DNA of 64,000 nt from Puniceicoccaceae bacterium 5H (GTDB taxonomy: Bacteria; Verrucomicrobiota; Verrucomicrobiia; Opitutales; Oceanipulchritudinaceae), in assembly GCA_009772895.1 (NCBI GenBank), contig WOUP01000010.1, forward strand, positions 41,495 through 105,494, read 5' to 3'. Positions within the stretch are counted from its first letter, which is position 1. Each line of letters begins with the position of its first letter. This document shows, one piece after another, positions 8,282-17,271 of this stretch. The notes below the pieces were generated by a model that did not search any database, was not told where the DNA came from, and saw nothing but the letters and a program-made list of their open reading frames with translations. A program made the position numbers and the translations under genes.

Positions 8282-11085
8282 GCGATACCTTGCACCCCTC
8301 GCTGGAAGGGCTTGCGTCCTGCGGTTGCTGCGCGGGCACGACCACCTGGACGCCGGCCCGCGTGCGCAATCCCGAAGGCCTCGACACGATCGCCTACCGC
8401 ATCGGCACTTACGTGACGTTCCGGGCCAGTATGCTCGCCGCGCTCTCCGAGGCGGGCAAGGAACCGCTGCACGATCTGGCTACGCGCGATCCAGACGACT
8501 TTACCGTGGCGCTGCTCGACGGCTGGTCCGTGATCGGCGACATCCTGACGTTTTATCAGGAGCGGCTGGCGCAGGAATCGTATTTGCGCACGGCCGTCGA
8601 ACCGGGGTCGGTGCGGCGTCTGGCCCGGCTGATCGGCTATCAACCGGCACCGGGCGTAGCGGCCTCGGTCTGGCTGGCGTTCACGCTCGATCCCTCGCCG
8701 GGCGCGCCGGAAAGTGTGCGCATCGAGGAGGGCGTGCGGGTCCAGAGTGTGCCGGGGCAGGACGAGGATCCGCAGACATTTGAAACCGTGCAGGCCGTCG
8801 AGGCGCGTCAGGAGTGGAACGCCCTGCGCCCCCGCCAAACCGAAGCCGCCCGCATCTATTGGGGGCAGACGGAGCTCTACCTGCAGGGTACCGCCACCCA
8901 GCTGCAACAGGGTGACGCGATCCTGATCGTGGGCGACGAGCGCGAGCACAACCCCGACCTCTACGGCTATGACGAGCGCTGGGATGTGCGCTTGCTGACG
9001 CACGTCGAAATCGACCACGACCGCGGCTGGACCCGCGTGATCTGGGAGGAGGGGCTCGGGCATGGCTCGACCCAACCGGCGGCGAAAAACGTGCGCGTCT
9101 TTGCCTTTCGCCAACGCGGTGCGCTCTTTGGCCACAACGCCCCGGACCCCAACATGGTGACGGTCCCGACGACGGCGATTGCCAACCACCTTTTCGACAC
9201 AACAAGCGGCATCCGCAGTTGGAAAAACTACCGTATCCAGGACAACCGGATCGACCTCGATGCGGCGTACGCCAAGGTCGTGCCCGGTGGGTGGATCGCC
9301 CTGATGCGTACGCCCCAATACAAGAACGACCGGGGCTATGTGGAGCTTTACAAAGCGCTGGCCGTGTCCTTCCCCTCGCGGACTGCCTATGGAGTCAGCG
9401 GCAAGGTTACGCGCATTGTGCCGGACGCAGTCGAACACCTGGACGGGAATTTCTTCGGCCTCGACGAAACGGTGGCGTTCTTCCAGAGCGAGCAACTGGC
9501 CGTTGCGGCCCCGCCCTTGCAGAGTCGTGCCCCGGAGGCCATGACCGCGCCCATCGCCTTGACCACGGGCACGCTGGCTCCGCTGGAGGGCGCTCGCATC
9601 GCGTTGGAGCGGCAGGTGACGGCCTTCGAGCCGGGGCGGACCGTAGTCGTCAGCGGGCGGCGTTCCCGCGTGCAGGTGGCCCTGAACGCGCCGGCGCTGG
9701 TCTTCACGGACGACGCAGATGAACGCAGTGCCACGCTCGGCCCGGGCGACAGCCTGATCGTGCTGGAAACGCCCGCCGTCGTCGGTTCGGTCGTCCATTG
9801 GCGCCTGCGGCATCGGGATGGCTTTGACGGCACGCTCGTGACCGCGCTCGACAATCTGCAGCTGCGCGACGCCGCCCCGGAAGACCCGGTTATCAGCGAA
9901 ACCGTCGTGGTGGAGGCCGCAGCTCCGGGCAACCCCACCGAATGGCGCCTCGCTGGCTCCGGGCTGCGCTACCTGTACGACCGCAAAACAGTCACCATCG
10001 CTGGCAATGTCGCCCTGGCCACCCACGGCGAAACGGTGGAGGAAATCGCTGGCAGCGGCAATGCAGCCCAACCTTTCCAGACCTTCGCGCTCAAGCAGCG
10101 TCCGCTGACATACCGGGCCGGCTCCGGCACCACGAGCCTGGTCTCCACGCTGGAGGTAAAAGTCGACGATCTCTTGCTTTGGCAGGCAGTGCCGACCCTC
10201 TATCAACGCGGCCCGGAGGAGCGGATTTTCGTGACGCGGCAGGAAGACGGAGAGGGTGTCAGCGTGCGCTTCGGTGATGGCACCAACGGCGCGCGGCTGC
10301 CCACCGGCCAGCAGAATGTGCGCTTCAAATACCGTAAGGGCAGCGGACTCGACGGCATGGTACGGGCGGGCCAGCTGACCCAGTTGCTGACGCGTCCCCT
10401 GGGCCTGCGCGACGTGACCAATCCGCTGCCAGCGGAGGGCGCGGATGCGCCGGAAGCCCTGGAGGATGCCCGTCGCAACACCCCGCTGACGGTCTTGACG
10501 CTGGATCGGGTCGTCTCGCTGCAGGATTACGAAGACTACGCCGCCGCCTACCCCGGGATCGGCAAGGCGCTGGCCACCTGGACCTGGGACGGGCGCAACC
10601 GTGGGGTGCTGCTGACGGTGGCCGGGCCGAACGGCACCCCCATCGTTCCGGGCGGACTGGTCGAGACCGGCCTCGCGGACGCTCTGCGCGCGCACGGCGA
10701 CCCGTTTGTGCCGATCCGCATCGCGCCGTTTCGCGCCGCCTTCTTCGAACTCGCGGGGCGGGTCCAGGTGCGGGCCGGCTATGAAGCCCCAGCCGTGATC
10801 GAACTGGTGCGAGCCGAGCTGCAGGTCAGCTTTGCCTTCGACCGGCGCAGCTTCGGCCAGCCGGTGATGCGCAGCGAAGTGCTCGGCATCATGCACCGCA
10901 TCGCGGGCGTGCAGGCGGTGGACCTCGATCACCTGCAGCGCACCGACCAGACGCATCCGGAAGACCCCGCCCCTCGCCTGCTGGCCGAGTATCCGGCGGG
11001 CGGCGCGTCTGCCTCCATCGCGGCGGCCGAGCTGCTCCAGCTCGCCCCCGGCAACCTCGAAACCGTGCAAGTGGCCGACCTATGA
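8278..11085 (+). CDS. Second putative baseplate assembly protein (TIGR02243-type)
   Basis: 935 aa, a second member of the same large baseplate family as its upstream neighbour. It has an early CGCCAG motif, then LATRDPDDFTVALLDGWSVIGDILTFYQERLAQE and VRRLARLIGYQPAPG. The C-terminal J-like half carries VSVRFGDGTNGARLP, NPLPAEGADAPEALEDARR and RVVSLQDYEDYAAAYPGIG. Tandem unequal wedge proteins match the Afp11/Afp12 pair of antifeeding-prophage-like particles. The two paralogues differ enough in length and N-terminus that they are unlikely to be interchangeable. Confidence 0.88.
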   Translation: MSDTLHPSLEGLASCGCCAGTTTWTPARVRNPEGLDTIAYRIGTYVTFRASMLAALSEAGKEPLHDLATRDPDDFTVALLDGWSVIGDILTFYQERLAQESYLRTAVEPGSVRRLARLIGYQPAPGVAASVWLAFTLDPSPGAPESVRIEEGVRVQSVPGQDEDPQTFETVQAVEARQEWNALRPRQTEAARIYWGQTELYLQGTATQLQQGDAILIVGDEREHNPDLYGYDERWDVRLLTHVEIDHDRGWTRVIWEEGLGHGSTQPAAKNVRVFAFRQRGALFGHNAPDPNMVTVPTTAIANHLFDTTSGIRSWKNYRIQDNRIDLDAAYAKVVPGGWIALMRTPQYKNDRGYVELYKALAVSFPSRTAYGVSGKVTRIVPDAVEHLDGNFFGLDETVAFFQSEQLAVAAPPLQSRAPEAMTAPIALTTGTLAPLEGARIALERQVTAFEPGRTVVVSGRRSRVQVALNAPALVFTDDADERSATLGPGDSLIVLETPAVVGSVVHWRLRHRDGFDGTLVTALDNLQLRDAAPEDPVISETVVVEAAAPGNPTEWRLAGSGLRYLYDRKTVTIAGNVALATHGETVEEIAGSGNAAQPFQTFALKQRPLTYRAGSGTTSLVSTLEVKVDDLLLWQAVPTLYQRGPEERIFVTRQEDGEGVSVRFGDGTNGARLPTGQQNVRFKYRKGSGLDGMVRAGQLTQLLTRPLGLRDVTNPLPAEGADAPEALEDARRNTPLTVLTLDRVVSLQDYEDYAAAYPGIGKALATWTWDGRNRGVLLTVAGPNGTPIVPGGLVETGLADALRAHGDPFVPIRIAPFRAAFFELAGRVQVRAGYEAPAVIELVRAELQVSFAFDRRSFGQPVMRSEVLGIMHRIAGVQAVDLDHLQRTDQTHPEDPAPRLLAEYPAGGASASIAAAELLQLAPGNLETVQVADL

Positions 11086-13175
11086 GCGATTCCAATCCCC
11101 TGTTCGATCTGTTGCCTGCCATCCACCGCATTCGCGACGCGGAGCAAGGCGGACCCCTGCGCGCTCTGCTCGATGTGATCGCGGACGAAGCCGCCGTGCT
11201 GGAAGAAGGGCTGGCGCAGGCCTACGACGACCAGTTTATCGAGACCTGTGCCGACTGGGTGGTGCCGTATATCGGCGACCTGATCGGCTACCGCTCGCTG
11301 CACCACAACGTGCCGAGCCTGGGCAGCCCGCGCGCCGAGGTGGCCCATACGATCGCCTACCGCCGCCGCAAGGGCACAATGGCGATGCTCGAGCAATTGG
11401 GCCGCGATGTGACGGGCTGGCCGTGCAAGGCGGTCGAATTTTTCCAGCTGCTGCAGACGACGCAATACCTGAACCATGTGCGCCCGCACAACGCGTTGAC
11501 GCCTGATCTGCGGGACTGGAGCCGCCTGGAACGGATCGACTCGGCCTTCGATCGGCAGGCACATGCGGTGGATACCCGTTCGATCCGTTCGGGCGAAGGG
11601 CGGCACAACATCCCGAACATCGGCCTGTATCTCTGGCGCATCGCGGCCTACCGGCTCAGCGCAAGCCCGGCGGTGGCCGTCGATGCACAAAGGTTCCGCT
11701 TTCACCCGGCGGGCATCGACGCGGCGTTGTGGCAGCGACCGCAAAGCGAGCCGGGCATCACCCATCTGGCCGAGCCGCCCAACGTGCCGGAACCCATCAC
11801 CCGACGCCGGATGTGGGAGGATCCCGGGGCGTTTTACGGCGACGGCTTGAGCATCGAAATCGAAGGCGTGCCGCTGGAGGATATCCGCGTTTGCGACTTG
11901 TCCGACCACGACGGCGGCTGGGCTCACACACCTCCCGCCGCAGGTGAGGTCGCGGTCGATCCGGCGCTGGGAAGGCTCGCCTTCGGCACCGCCCCCGAGG
12001 AGCCGCCCCGGGTGACGTTTCATGGTGGGGCGGTGATGGACTTGGGCGGCGGCGAATACGAACGAGCCGCGAGCTTCGATTTGCCCACCGAGCCCGTGGA
12101 CGAAGTCAACACGCCTGACAGCCTGCAGGACGCGCTCGCCAACCGGACTTCGGGCCAGGCGGTCCAGATCCAGGACAACGGACGCTACGAGGAAACGCTC
12201 TCCCTCGCGGTGGAACCGGGTGAGCAGGTCGAACTGCGGGGCCTGAACGGGCGTCGCCCCACCCTTGTGCTGGGGGGCGATTTCGAGATTTCGGGCGGTG
12301 ACGAGGCGGCGGAGGTATCGCTCAACGGGCTCCTGATCATGGGCGGAACGCTGCGCATCACCGGCACCCTGCGGCGTTTGCGCCTGCGCCACTGCACGCT
12401 GGTGCCAGGCTTGAGCCTCAATCCCGATGCCACGCCCCAACACCCGGACACGCCCGGCCTCGTGATCGAGCAAGGCGGCGTGACGGTGGAGATCGCGCAC
12501 TGCATCCTCGGCGGCATCCGCTGTCACGACCTCTCGCGCGTCGAGGCAAGCGACAGCGTAATCGACGCCTGCAGCGCCAGCGGCGTCGCCTTTGCCGGTC
12601 TCCCGGAACCCGCCCCGGATGCCCTGCCCCCAGCCGGAGGCGTCCTACGCCTCGAGGAGAGCACCGTCGTCGGCAAGCTCCACACCCAACAGCTGGAACT
12701 GGTCTCCAACAGCATCCTGTTCGCCGAGTTGGCGGAGGGCGATGTGTGGCCGGCCCCCGTGTTGAGCGAGCGCAAACAAATCGGCTGCATGCGCTTCAGC
12801 TATGTGCCTTGGCAGGCTCGCACGCCCCGCCGCTACCGCTGTCAGCCAGATCTGGAGATTGCGACGCGGATCGATGCGGCGGCCCGCACCGCCGAAGCCG
12901 AAGGCATGCCCTTTGGTGAGCCCCAGCGCGCAGCGGTCCGCAACGCCGTGCGCACTTGGCTCAAACCCGCCTTTACCTCGCTGCGCTACGGACACCTCGG
13001 CTACACCCAGCTGCGCAACCGTTGCCCGAGCCAGATCCGCGCCGGGGCCGACGACGAGGCCGGCATGGGCGCGACCCACGATCTCTACGAGCCGCAACGC
13101 CTGGCCAACCTGCGCATCCGCCTGGGCGAATACCTGCGCTTCGGCCTCGAGGCCGGCACCTTTACCGCTTCCTGA
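11082..13175 (+). CDS. Tail protein I-like baseplate protein with beta-helix insertion
   Basis: 697 aa. The first 180 residues match the phage tail protein I / TIGR02242-like group: LFDLLPAIHRIRDAEQGGPLRALLDVIADE, DLIGYRSLH and EVAHTIAYRRRKGTMAMLEQLGRDVTGW. From about residue 340 to 560 there is a run of short beta rungs (ETLSLAVEPGEQVELRGLNG, VSLNGLLIMGGTLRITG, LEESTVVGKLHTQQLELVSN) that reads as a right-handed parallel beta-helix. The combination suggests a wedge or fibre-attachment protein with a built-in sugar-binding or structural helix. It is followed by a 47-bp gap, the first uncoupled junction in the operon. Confidence 0.83.
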   Translation: MSDSNPLFDLLPAIHRIRDAEQGGPLRALLDVIADEAAVLEEGLAQAYDDQFIETCADWVVPYIGDLIGYRSLHHNVPSLGSPRAEVAHTIAYRRRKGTMAMLEQLGRDVTGWPCKAVEFFQLLQTTQYLNHVRPHNALTPDLRDWSRLERIDSAFDRQAHAVDTRSIRSGEGRHNIPNIGLYLWRIAAYRLSASPAVAVDAQRFRFHPAGIDAALWQRPQSEPGITHLAEPPNVPEPITRRRMWEDPGAFYGDGLSIEIEGVPLEDIRVCDLSDHDGGWAHTPPAAGEVAVDPALGRLAFGTAPEEPPRVTFHGGAVMDLGGGEYERAASFDLPTEPVDEVNTPDSLQDALANRTSGQAVQIQDNGRYEETLSLAVEPGEQVELRGLNGRRPTLVLGGDFEISGGDEAAEVSLNGLLIMGGTLRITGTLRRLRLRHCTLVPGLSLNPDATPQHPDTPGLVIEQGGVTVEIAHCILGGIRCHDLSRVEASDSVIDACSASGVAFAGLPEPAPDALPPAGGVLRLEESTVVGKLHTQQLELVSNSILFAELAEGDVWPAPVLSERKQIGCMRFSYVPWQARTPRRYRCQPDLEIATRIDAAARTAEAEGMPFGEPQRAAVRNAVRTWLKPAFTSLRYGHLGYTQLRNRCPSQIRAGADDEAGMGATHDLYEPQRLANLRIRLGEYLRFGLEAGTFTAS

Positions 13176-13222
13176 ACCCTACCTGAAACGCTTCCGGTCC
13201 TGACCCCCAATCTCTTCTCGCC

Positions 13223-16200
13223 ATGAGCTCTGACTTCAGCCGCCAACGCTTCGACCCTCAAAACGATTTCGCCGCCGTGCTCATGCAACAGGGGCGCGTG
13301 CTGCTCGACGCAGACTGGAACGAGTGGATCGAGATCCTCGACCGCCGCATCCGGGCCGAAACAGTCGACATTATCGGGCGCGGCATCGTGCCCACCGAAA
13401 CGCCCGACGCCTTCCGCATCACCCTGGTCGGCGGCCACCTCACGATCGGCCTGGGCCGCATGTATGTGGATGGCCTGCTGGCGGAAAACCACGGGGCCGG
13501 GCCGGAGACATGGGACGATACGCTGGCGGAGTTGCGCGGCACGCAGCCGGTGGCTTACCAGGATCAGCCGTATTTGCCCGATGCCGAGGCGGTGGCGCCT
13601 CTGCCGGAAGGCGGCGGCCCCCATCTGGTCTACCTCAAGGTGTGGCAACGCGAAGTAACCTGGCTGGAGGACCCGGACCTGGTCGAGAGTGCGGTGGGCG
13701 TCGACAGCACCAGCCGTTGGCAGACCGTGTGGCAGGTGCGCCTGCTCGAAGACGTGGGCGACGGTGTAACCTGTGCCACGGCGGATGCCGAGATCCCGGG
13801 TTGGCTGGACGAAACGGCTCCGAGCGGCGGCCGTCTGACCACCGGCACCACGGACGTCGAAGCTGCGGGCGATCCTTGTATCGTGCCCCCGACGGGCGGT
13901 TACAAGGGGCTCGAGAACCGGCTCTACCGGGTCGAAGTCCACGCGGTCGATGAGGATGGCCAGGCCACCTTCAAATGGGCGCGGCACAACGCCAGCATCG
14001 CCACCGCCGTACGCTCGATCAACGGTACGAACCTCGTGGTCGATCTGGTGGGACGCGATGCGGAGCTGCGCTTTTCGACCGGCGACTGGGTAGAGATCAC
14101 CGACGATGTGCGCGAACTCGCCGGGCTGCCGGGCATCATGCGCCGCATTGCGGACGTAACCGACGCGACCCGCACCCTCACGCTCGAAAGCGCGCTGCCC
14201 GCCGGCACCTTTCCCACCGATGTCGGCGGCGCGACCTTGCCCGCCCGACACACCCGCGTCCGCCGTTGGGACCAAAGGGGCCAAGTGCGCACGACCGACG
14301 GCGACGTACAGGCAGACCTGAGCGAGGCGGGCAGCACCGGCGTCATTCCGGTCGCGAGCGACGGCACCTCTATCGTGCTGGAGGACGGCATTTTCGTCAC
14401 GTTTTCGCTGGAGGCAGACGGCACACGTTTCCGCCCGGGCGACTACTGGGTATTTGCCGCCCGCAGCGCGGATGCCTCGATCGAGATCTTGACCGAAGCC
14501 CCGCCGCGCGGCATCCACGCCCACTATTGTCGGCTGGCGGTCGTGACCTTTCCGGAAACGGTGATCGACTGCCGCACGTTCTGGCCGCCGGAATGCGCGG
14601 GCGGCGGTTGTGACTGCACGGTCTGCGTCACGCCCGAAACCCACGAGGCCGGGACGTTGACGATCCAGCAGGCGCTCGACCAGGTGCGGGCCACGGGGGG
14701 CACGGTGTGCCTCGCCGCGGGCATCTACAATATCCCCGAACCGCTGCGGGTTGAGGGCGCGCTCTCGGTGCGCATGCGCGGTCAGGGCTGGCAGACCCTG
14801 CTGGTGCACACGGGTCCCGGCGCGGCCATGCACATCCGCGGCTGCCTCGGCTTCACCCTGGAACGCCTGTCGGTCGTGACCTCGCGGCTGGAATACACGC
14901 CAGCGGATGTGGGCATCGCCAACTGTGGCGATATCGAGGTACGCGCGTGCTATTTTCTGCAACTCGGCGGGCGCGAAGTCTCGAAAGCAGCCATCGGCTT
15001 GAGCGGTGCGGTCTTGCACGCGCGTCTGCAGGACAACGTATTTTTCGCCGCCGGCGGCATCTCGAATGCCTCCCTGCCCGACGATGCGAATGACGAGCAA
15101 GGCAGCGAGGTGGCCACGTTGCTGACATTGGGCCTGCGGTGCGAGCGCAACCAGATGCTTTGTGAAGACTTCGGTGTGCGCCTGCGAGGGCTGTGCTTGC
15201 ACACCGGCGAAACCGTCATCGCCGACAACTTCGTCAACGAGGCCCAGGCCGGCGGCATCCGTCTGACGGGCTATGTCGCGGCCAAGGTGCTCTACGGCTC
15301 GCGTTGCGACATTCGCCACAACACCTTGCGCGTCGCGGGAGACGGCATCGTGTGCGGCACGGACAATACCCGGATCGACGCCAACGACATCGGCCAGTTC
15401 TCCACCTCGCAGTCGGGCCACGGCATCGTGATCCAGGAAGGGGTTTCCGGCGCACCGATCACGCGACTGCAAATCACCGGCAATCGCATCGACGGGCTGG
15501 AGGACCACGGTATTTACCTGCTGACAGCCATCGAGTCGGCCCTGATCAAGCTGAACCAGATCGAGGACGTCGAGGGCGCCGCCATCCTGATGGATCCGGA
15601 TGCGTCCGCGGGGCACCTGGCAGTCGAGAACAACCAGATCGTGGGCGCGGCGGCCTTGACGCGCGCCGCCAGCGACAGCGAGCCACTGGTGGCGGGGGTG
15701 CACCTGTTACGGGTCCGCGACCTGGACTTCGCCGGCAATTCCCTCCGCGACACGGGCGTCAACGCCGGTCTGGCGCGGCGGTTGGTCGGGGTGCAGTTTA
15801 CCGCGTGCGGTCGAGTGCGTTGCGACGGCAACCGCATCGTCAACCTCGGACCTTTGGCGGGCACGGTCGGCGACACGGTTTCCATCGCCGTGCTAGGCAG
15901 CCACCGGCAGGTCAGCCTGGCCAACAACACCGTGCTGCGGCAGGAATCCCCGCCCGTCAGCGGCATCAAGAACGTCTGGTATGCACTGCAGGTGATCGCC
16001 CGCCCGCAGCCCGACGACGACGGCAATCTCGGCACCCGTGCCTACGCATTGGGACACTCCGGTCATCTCGCGTGGTCCGAGGATCGCGAATATGTGCTCG
16101 GTTCGTCCCGCCTCAGTGTGCAGGCCATTGCGCCGGGCGGCATGCAGGTGCGCGGCAACACCTTTGAGGGTGAGAGCAGTCGCGAGCTGGTGCAGATCCA

Positions 16201-16489
16201 GGCGGGCCGCCTCATCCTGAACGACAACAGCGTGCGCCGCGACGATCAAGGAGCACTGCTGGCCCACATGGCGGCAGAATACATCGTGATGAACGGCAAT
16301 CACTTCGAATCTTACCGAGGCGATCAGGACGCCGTGCGCCTGCAGGTACCTCAGCCGACCGCCCCCACCCACGTGCCGGAGCCCGTGAATTACGCTGTGC
16401 TCGGCAACATCGTGAGCGGGCTCGTGCGCATCAATGGGCAGCGTCTGCCCGAGGCGCTGCAAACGCCCTACAACCGCGAAATGATTTGA
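13223..16489 (+). CDS. Giant DUF6519 / right-handed beta-helix protein, probable tail fibre or receptor-binding component
   Basis: 1088 aa, the largest product of the cluster. The N-terminal 450 residues match the DUF6519 type (SRQRFDPQNDFAAVLMQQGR, LLDADWNEWIEILDRRIRAE, and TGGYKGLENRLYRVEVH) seen in contractile-tail gene clusters. A Cys-rich linker near residue 460-475 (CAGGGCDCTVC) leads into TIQQALDQVRATGGTVCLAAG, a pectate-lyase-like start, and then many short rungs with NxI/NxV repeats (ENNQIVGAA, LANNTVLRQ, MQVRGNTFEGE) to the end. No signal peptide. A fibre or receptor-binding role is inferred; an exported enzyme is the alternative. Confidence 0.78.
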   Translation: MSSDFSRQRFDPQNDFAAVLMQQGRVLLDADWNEWIEILDRRIRAETVDIIGRGIVPTETPDAFRITLVGGHLTIGLGRMYVDGLLAENHGAGPETWDDTLAELRGTQPVAYQDQPYLPDAEAVAPLPEGGGPHLVYLKVWQREVTWLEDPDLVESAVGVDSTSRWQTVWQVRLLEDVGDGVTCATADAEIPGWLDETAPSGGRLTTGTTDVEAAGDPCIVPPTGGYKGLENRLYRVEVHAVDEDGQATFKWARHNASIATAVRSINGTNLVVDLVGRDAELRFSTGDWVEITDDVRELAGLPGIMRRIADVTDATRTLTLESALPAGTFPTDVGGATLPARHTRVRRWDQRGQVRTTDGDVQADLSEAGSTGVIPVASDGTSIVLEDGIFVTFSLEADGTRFRPGDYWVFAARSADASIEILTEAPPRGIHAHYCRLAVVTFPETVIDCRTFWPPECAGGGCDCTVCVTPETHEAGTLTIQQALDQVRATGGTVCLAAGIYNIPEPLRVEGALSVRMRGQGWQTLLVHTGPGAAMHIRGCLGFTLERLSVVTSRLEYTPADVGIANCGDIEVRACYFLQLGGREVSKAAIGLSGAVLHARLQDNVFFAAGGISNASLPDDANDEQGSEVATLLTLGLRCERNQMLCEDFGVRLRGLCLHTGETVIADNFVNEAQAGGIRLTGYVAAKVLYGSRCDIRHNTLRVAGDGIVCGTDNTRIDANDIGQFSTSQSGHGIVIQEGVSGAPITRLQITGNRIDGLEDHGIYLLTAIESALIKLNQIEDVEGAAILMDPDASAGHLAVENNQIVGAAALTRAASDSEPLVAGVHLLRVRDLDFAGNSLRDTGVNAGLARRLVGVQFTACGRVRCDGNRIVNLGPLAGTVGDTVSIAVLGSHRQVSLANNTVLRQESPPVSGIKNVWYALQVIARPQPDDDGNLGTRAYALGHSGHLAWSEDREYVLGSSRLSVQAIAPGGMQVRGNTFEGESSRELVQIQAGRLILNDNSVRRDDQGALLAHMAAEYIVMNGNHFESYRGDQDAVRLQVPQPTAPTHVPEPVNYAVLGNIVSGLVRINGQRLPEALQTPYNREMI

Positions 16490-16491
16490 CC

Positions 16492-17040
16492 ATGAACATC
16501 GAAATCTCCCGCAAGGAACTCAATCTCAAGACGCTGGCCCGCAAGCTCTTCGAGATCAAAGGCACAGGCGCGACCGCCAAGGAGGAACGTGCCGTCGAAG
16601 CGATTGTGCACGCCAATCCGCACCTGGCCCGCATCGACAGGATACCCGCCGGAACGGTGGTCGCCATCCCCAACGTGGAGGGCATCAGCCGCATCCCCGG
16701 CGTCCGGGTCGACCCGGAAGAGACCGATGAGATGGAGACCTCCATCGCCGGTCTGCAGGAGGCGCTGGACGATGCCCGTAAGGCCATGGTGCGCGCGCAA
16801 CGGGAACGTGCCGAGGCGGATGAGGCGTCTCTGGCGATGCTCGCGAAAAGCCGCGACGAACTGGCCCAGCTCTCGGAAGCGGTCAAGACGCAACTGCCCA
16901 AAACGGAGAAGGCCATCCAGCAGCATCAAGCGGAGCTGAAAGAGCGAGAGGCCCAGCGGGATGCAGAACTCAAAAAGCTGCAGCAAGGCCTCTCCATCAT
17001 CAACGAACTCCTGCAAAAACAGAATCGGTTGCGCTCCTGA
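16492..17040 (+). CDS. eCIS operon terminal protein with LysM-like N-terminus and long coiled coil
   Basis: 182 aa from the ATG at 16492, 2 bp after the beta-helix stop. Residues 1-75 resemble a LysM-like segment (LNLKTLARKLFEIKG, ANPHLARIDRIPAGTVVAIPNV). Residues 85-180 are a heptad-rich coiled coil (many EALDDARKAM / RERAEADEA type repeats). It closes the operon. I do not recognise a named family; a chaperone-like, tethering or length-setting role is possible but not shown. Position and coupling make it part of the particle cluster. Confidence 0.7.
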   Translation: MNIEISRKELNLKTLARKLFEIKGTGATAKEERAVEAIVHANPHLARIDRIPAGTVVAIPNVEGISRIPGVRVDPEETDEMETSIAGLQEALDDARKAMVRAQRERAEADEASLAMLAKSRDELAQLSEAVKTQLPKTEKAIQQHQAELKEREAQRDAELKKLQQGLSIINELLQKQNRLRS

Positions 17041-17060
17041 AGCTCGACCGAGGCGTACAT

Positions 17061-17080
17061 AAAAAATCCCCAAACGGGGA
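17061..17080 (-). terminator. Rho-independent terminator after tRNA-Ala
   Basis: Read on the minus strand: TCCCC-GTTT-GGGGA followed by six T. It lies about 50 bp downstream of the tRNA-Ala 3' end on the same strand, and is the obvious end of that transcript. It also sits 20 bp after the eCIS operon on +, where the flanking A/T composition is less suitable. Confidence 0.7.
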
Positions 17081-17128
17081 GTGACGCTTTTCGTTTTCCA
17101 CCTTTTTCGCCCTGCAGGAGGGGAAAAA

Positions 17129-17204
17129 TGGTGGAGCCGATCGGGATCGAACCGACGACCTCCACAATGCCATTGTGGCGCTCTTCCAACTGAGCTACGG
17201 CCCC
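17129..17204 (-). tRNA. tRNA-Ala (anticodon GGC), CCA encoded
   Basis: The minus strand folds as a full cloverleaf of 76 nt: acceptor GGGGCCG pairs with CGGCTCC (one G-U), D arm with AGCTCAGTTGGAAGAGC, anticodon stem CCACA/TGTGG around loop ATGGCAT giving GGC, and T arm GTCGGTTCGATCCCGAT. The 3' CCA is in the DNA. The overlapping + strand reading frame is a shadow. Confidence 0.95.
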
Positions 17205-17271
17205 AAACGAAAGTTCATATAGAGCCAGACGCTGCTGACTTGGTCAATACCTTTTTAGAAGAAAATGCGTT

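Noticed and set aside
8146..11070. Very long minus-strand open frame opposite the second baseplate gene
   Set aside because: Its translation is Arg/His/Gly-rich and motif-free, while the + frame has clear baseplate signatures; it is a shadow of high-GC codon use.
13085..15703. 872-codon minus-strand frame opposite the beta-helix gene
   Set aside because: Same reasoning: no recognisable domain and it spans two true + genes.
1..17040. Type VI secretion system or prophage as explanation of the baseplate genes
   Set aside because: DUF4157-like and CIS tube proteins, paired TIGR02243-type genes and the lack of packaging, lysis or TssJLM genes favour an extracellular injection system; upstream sequence would settle it.
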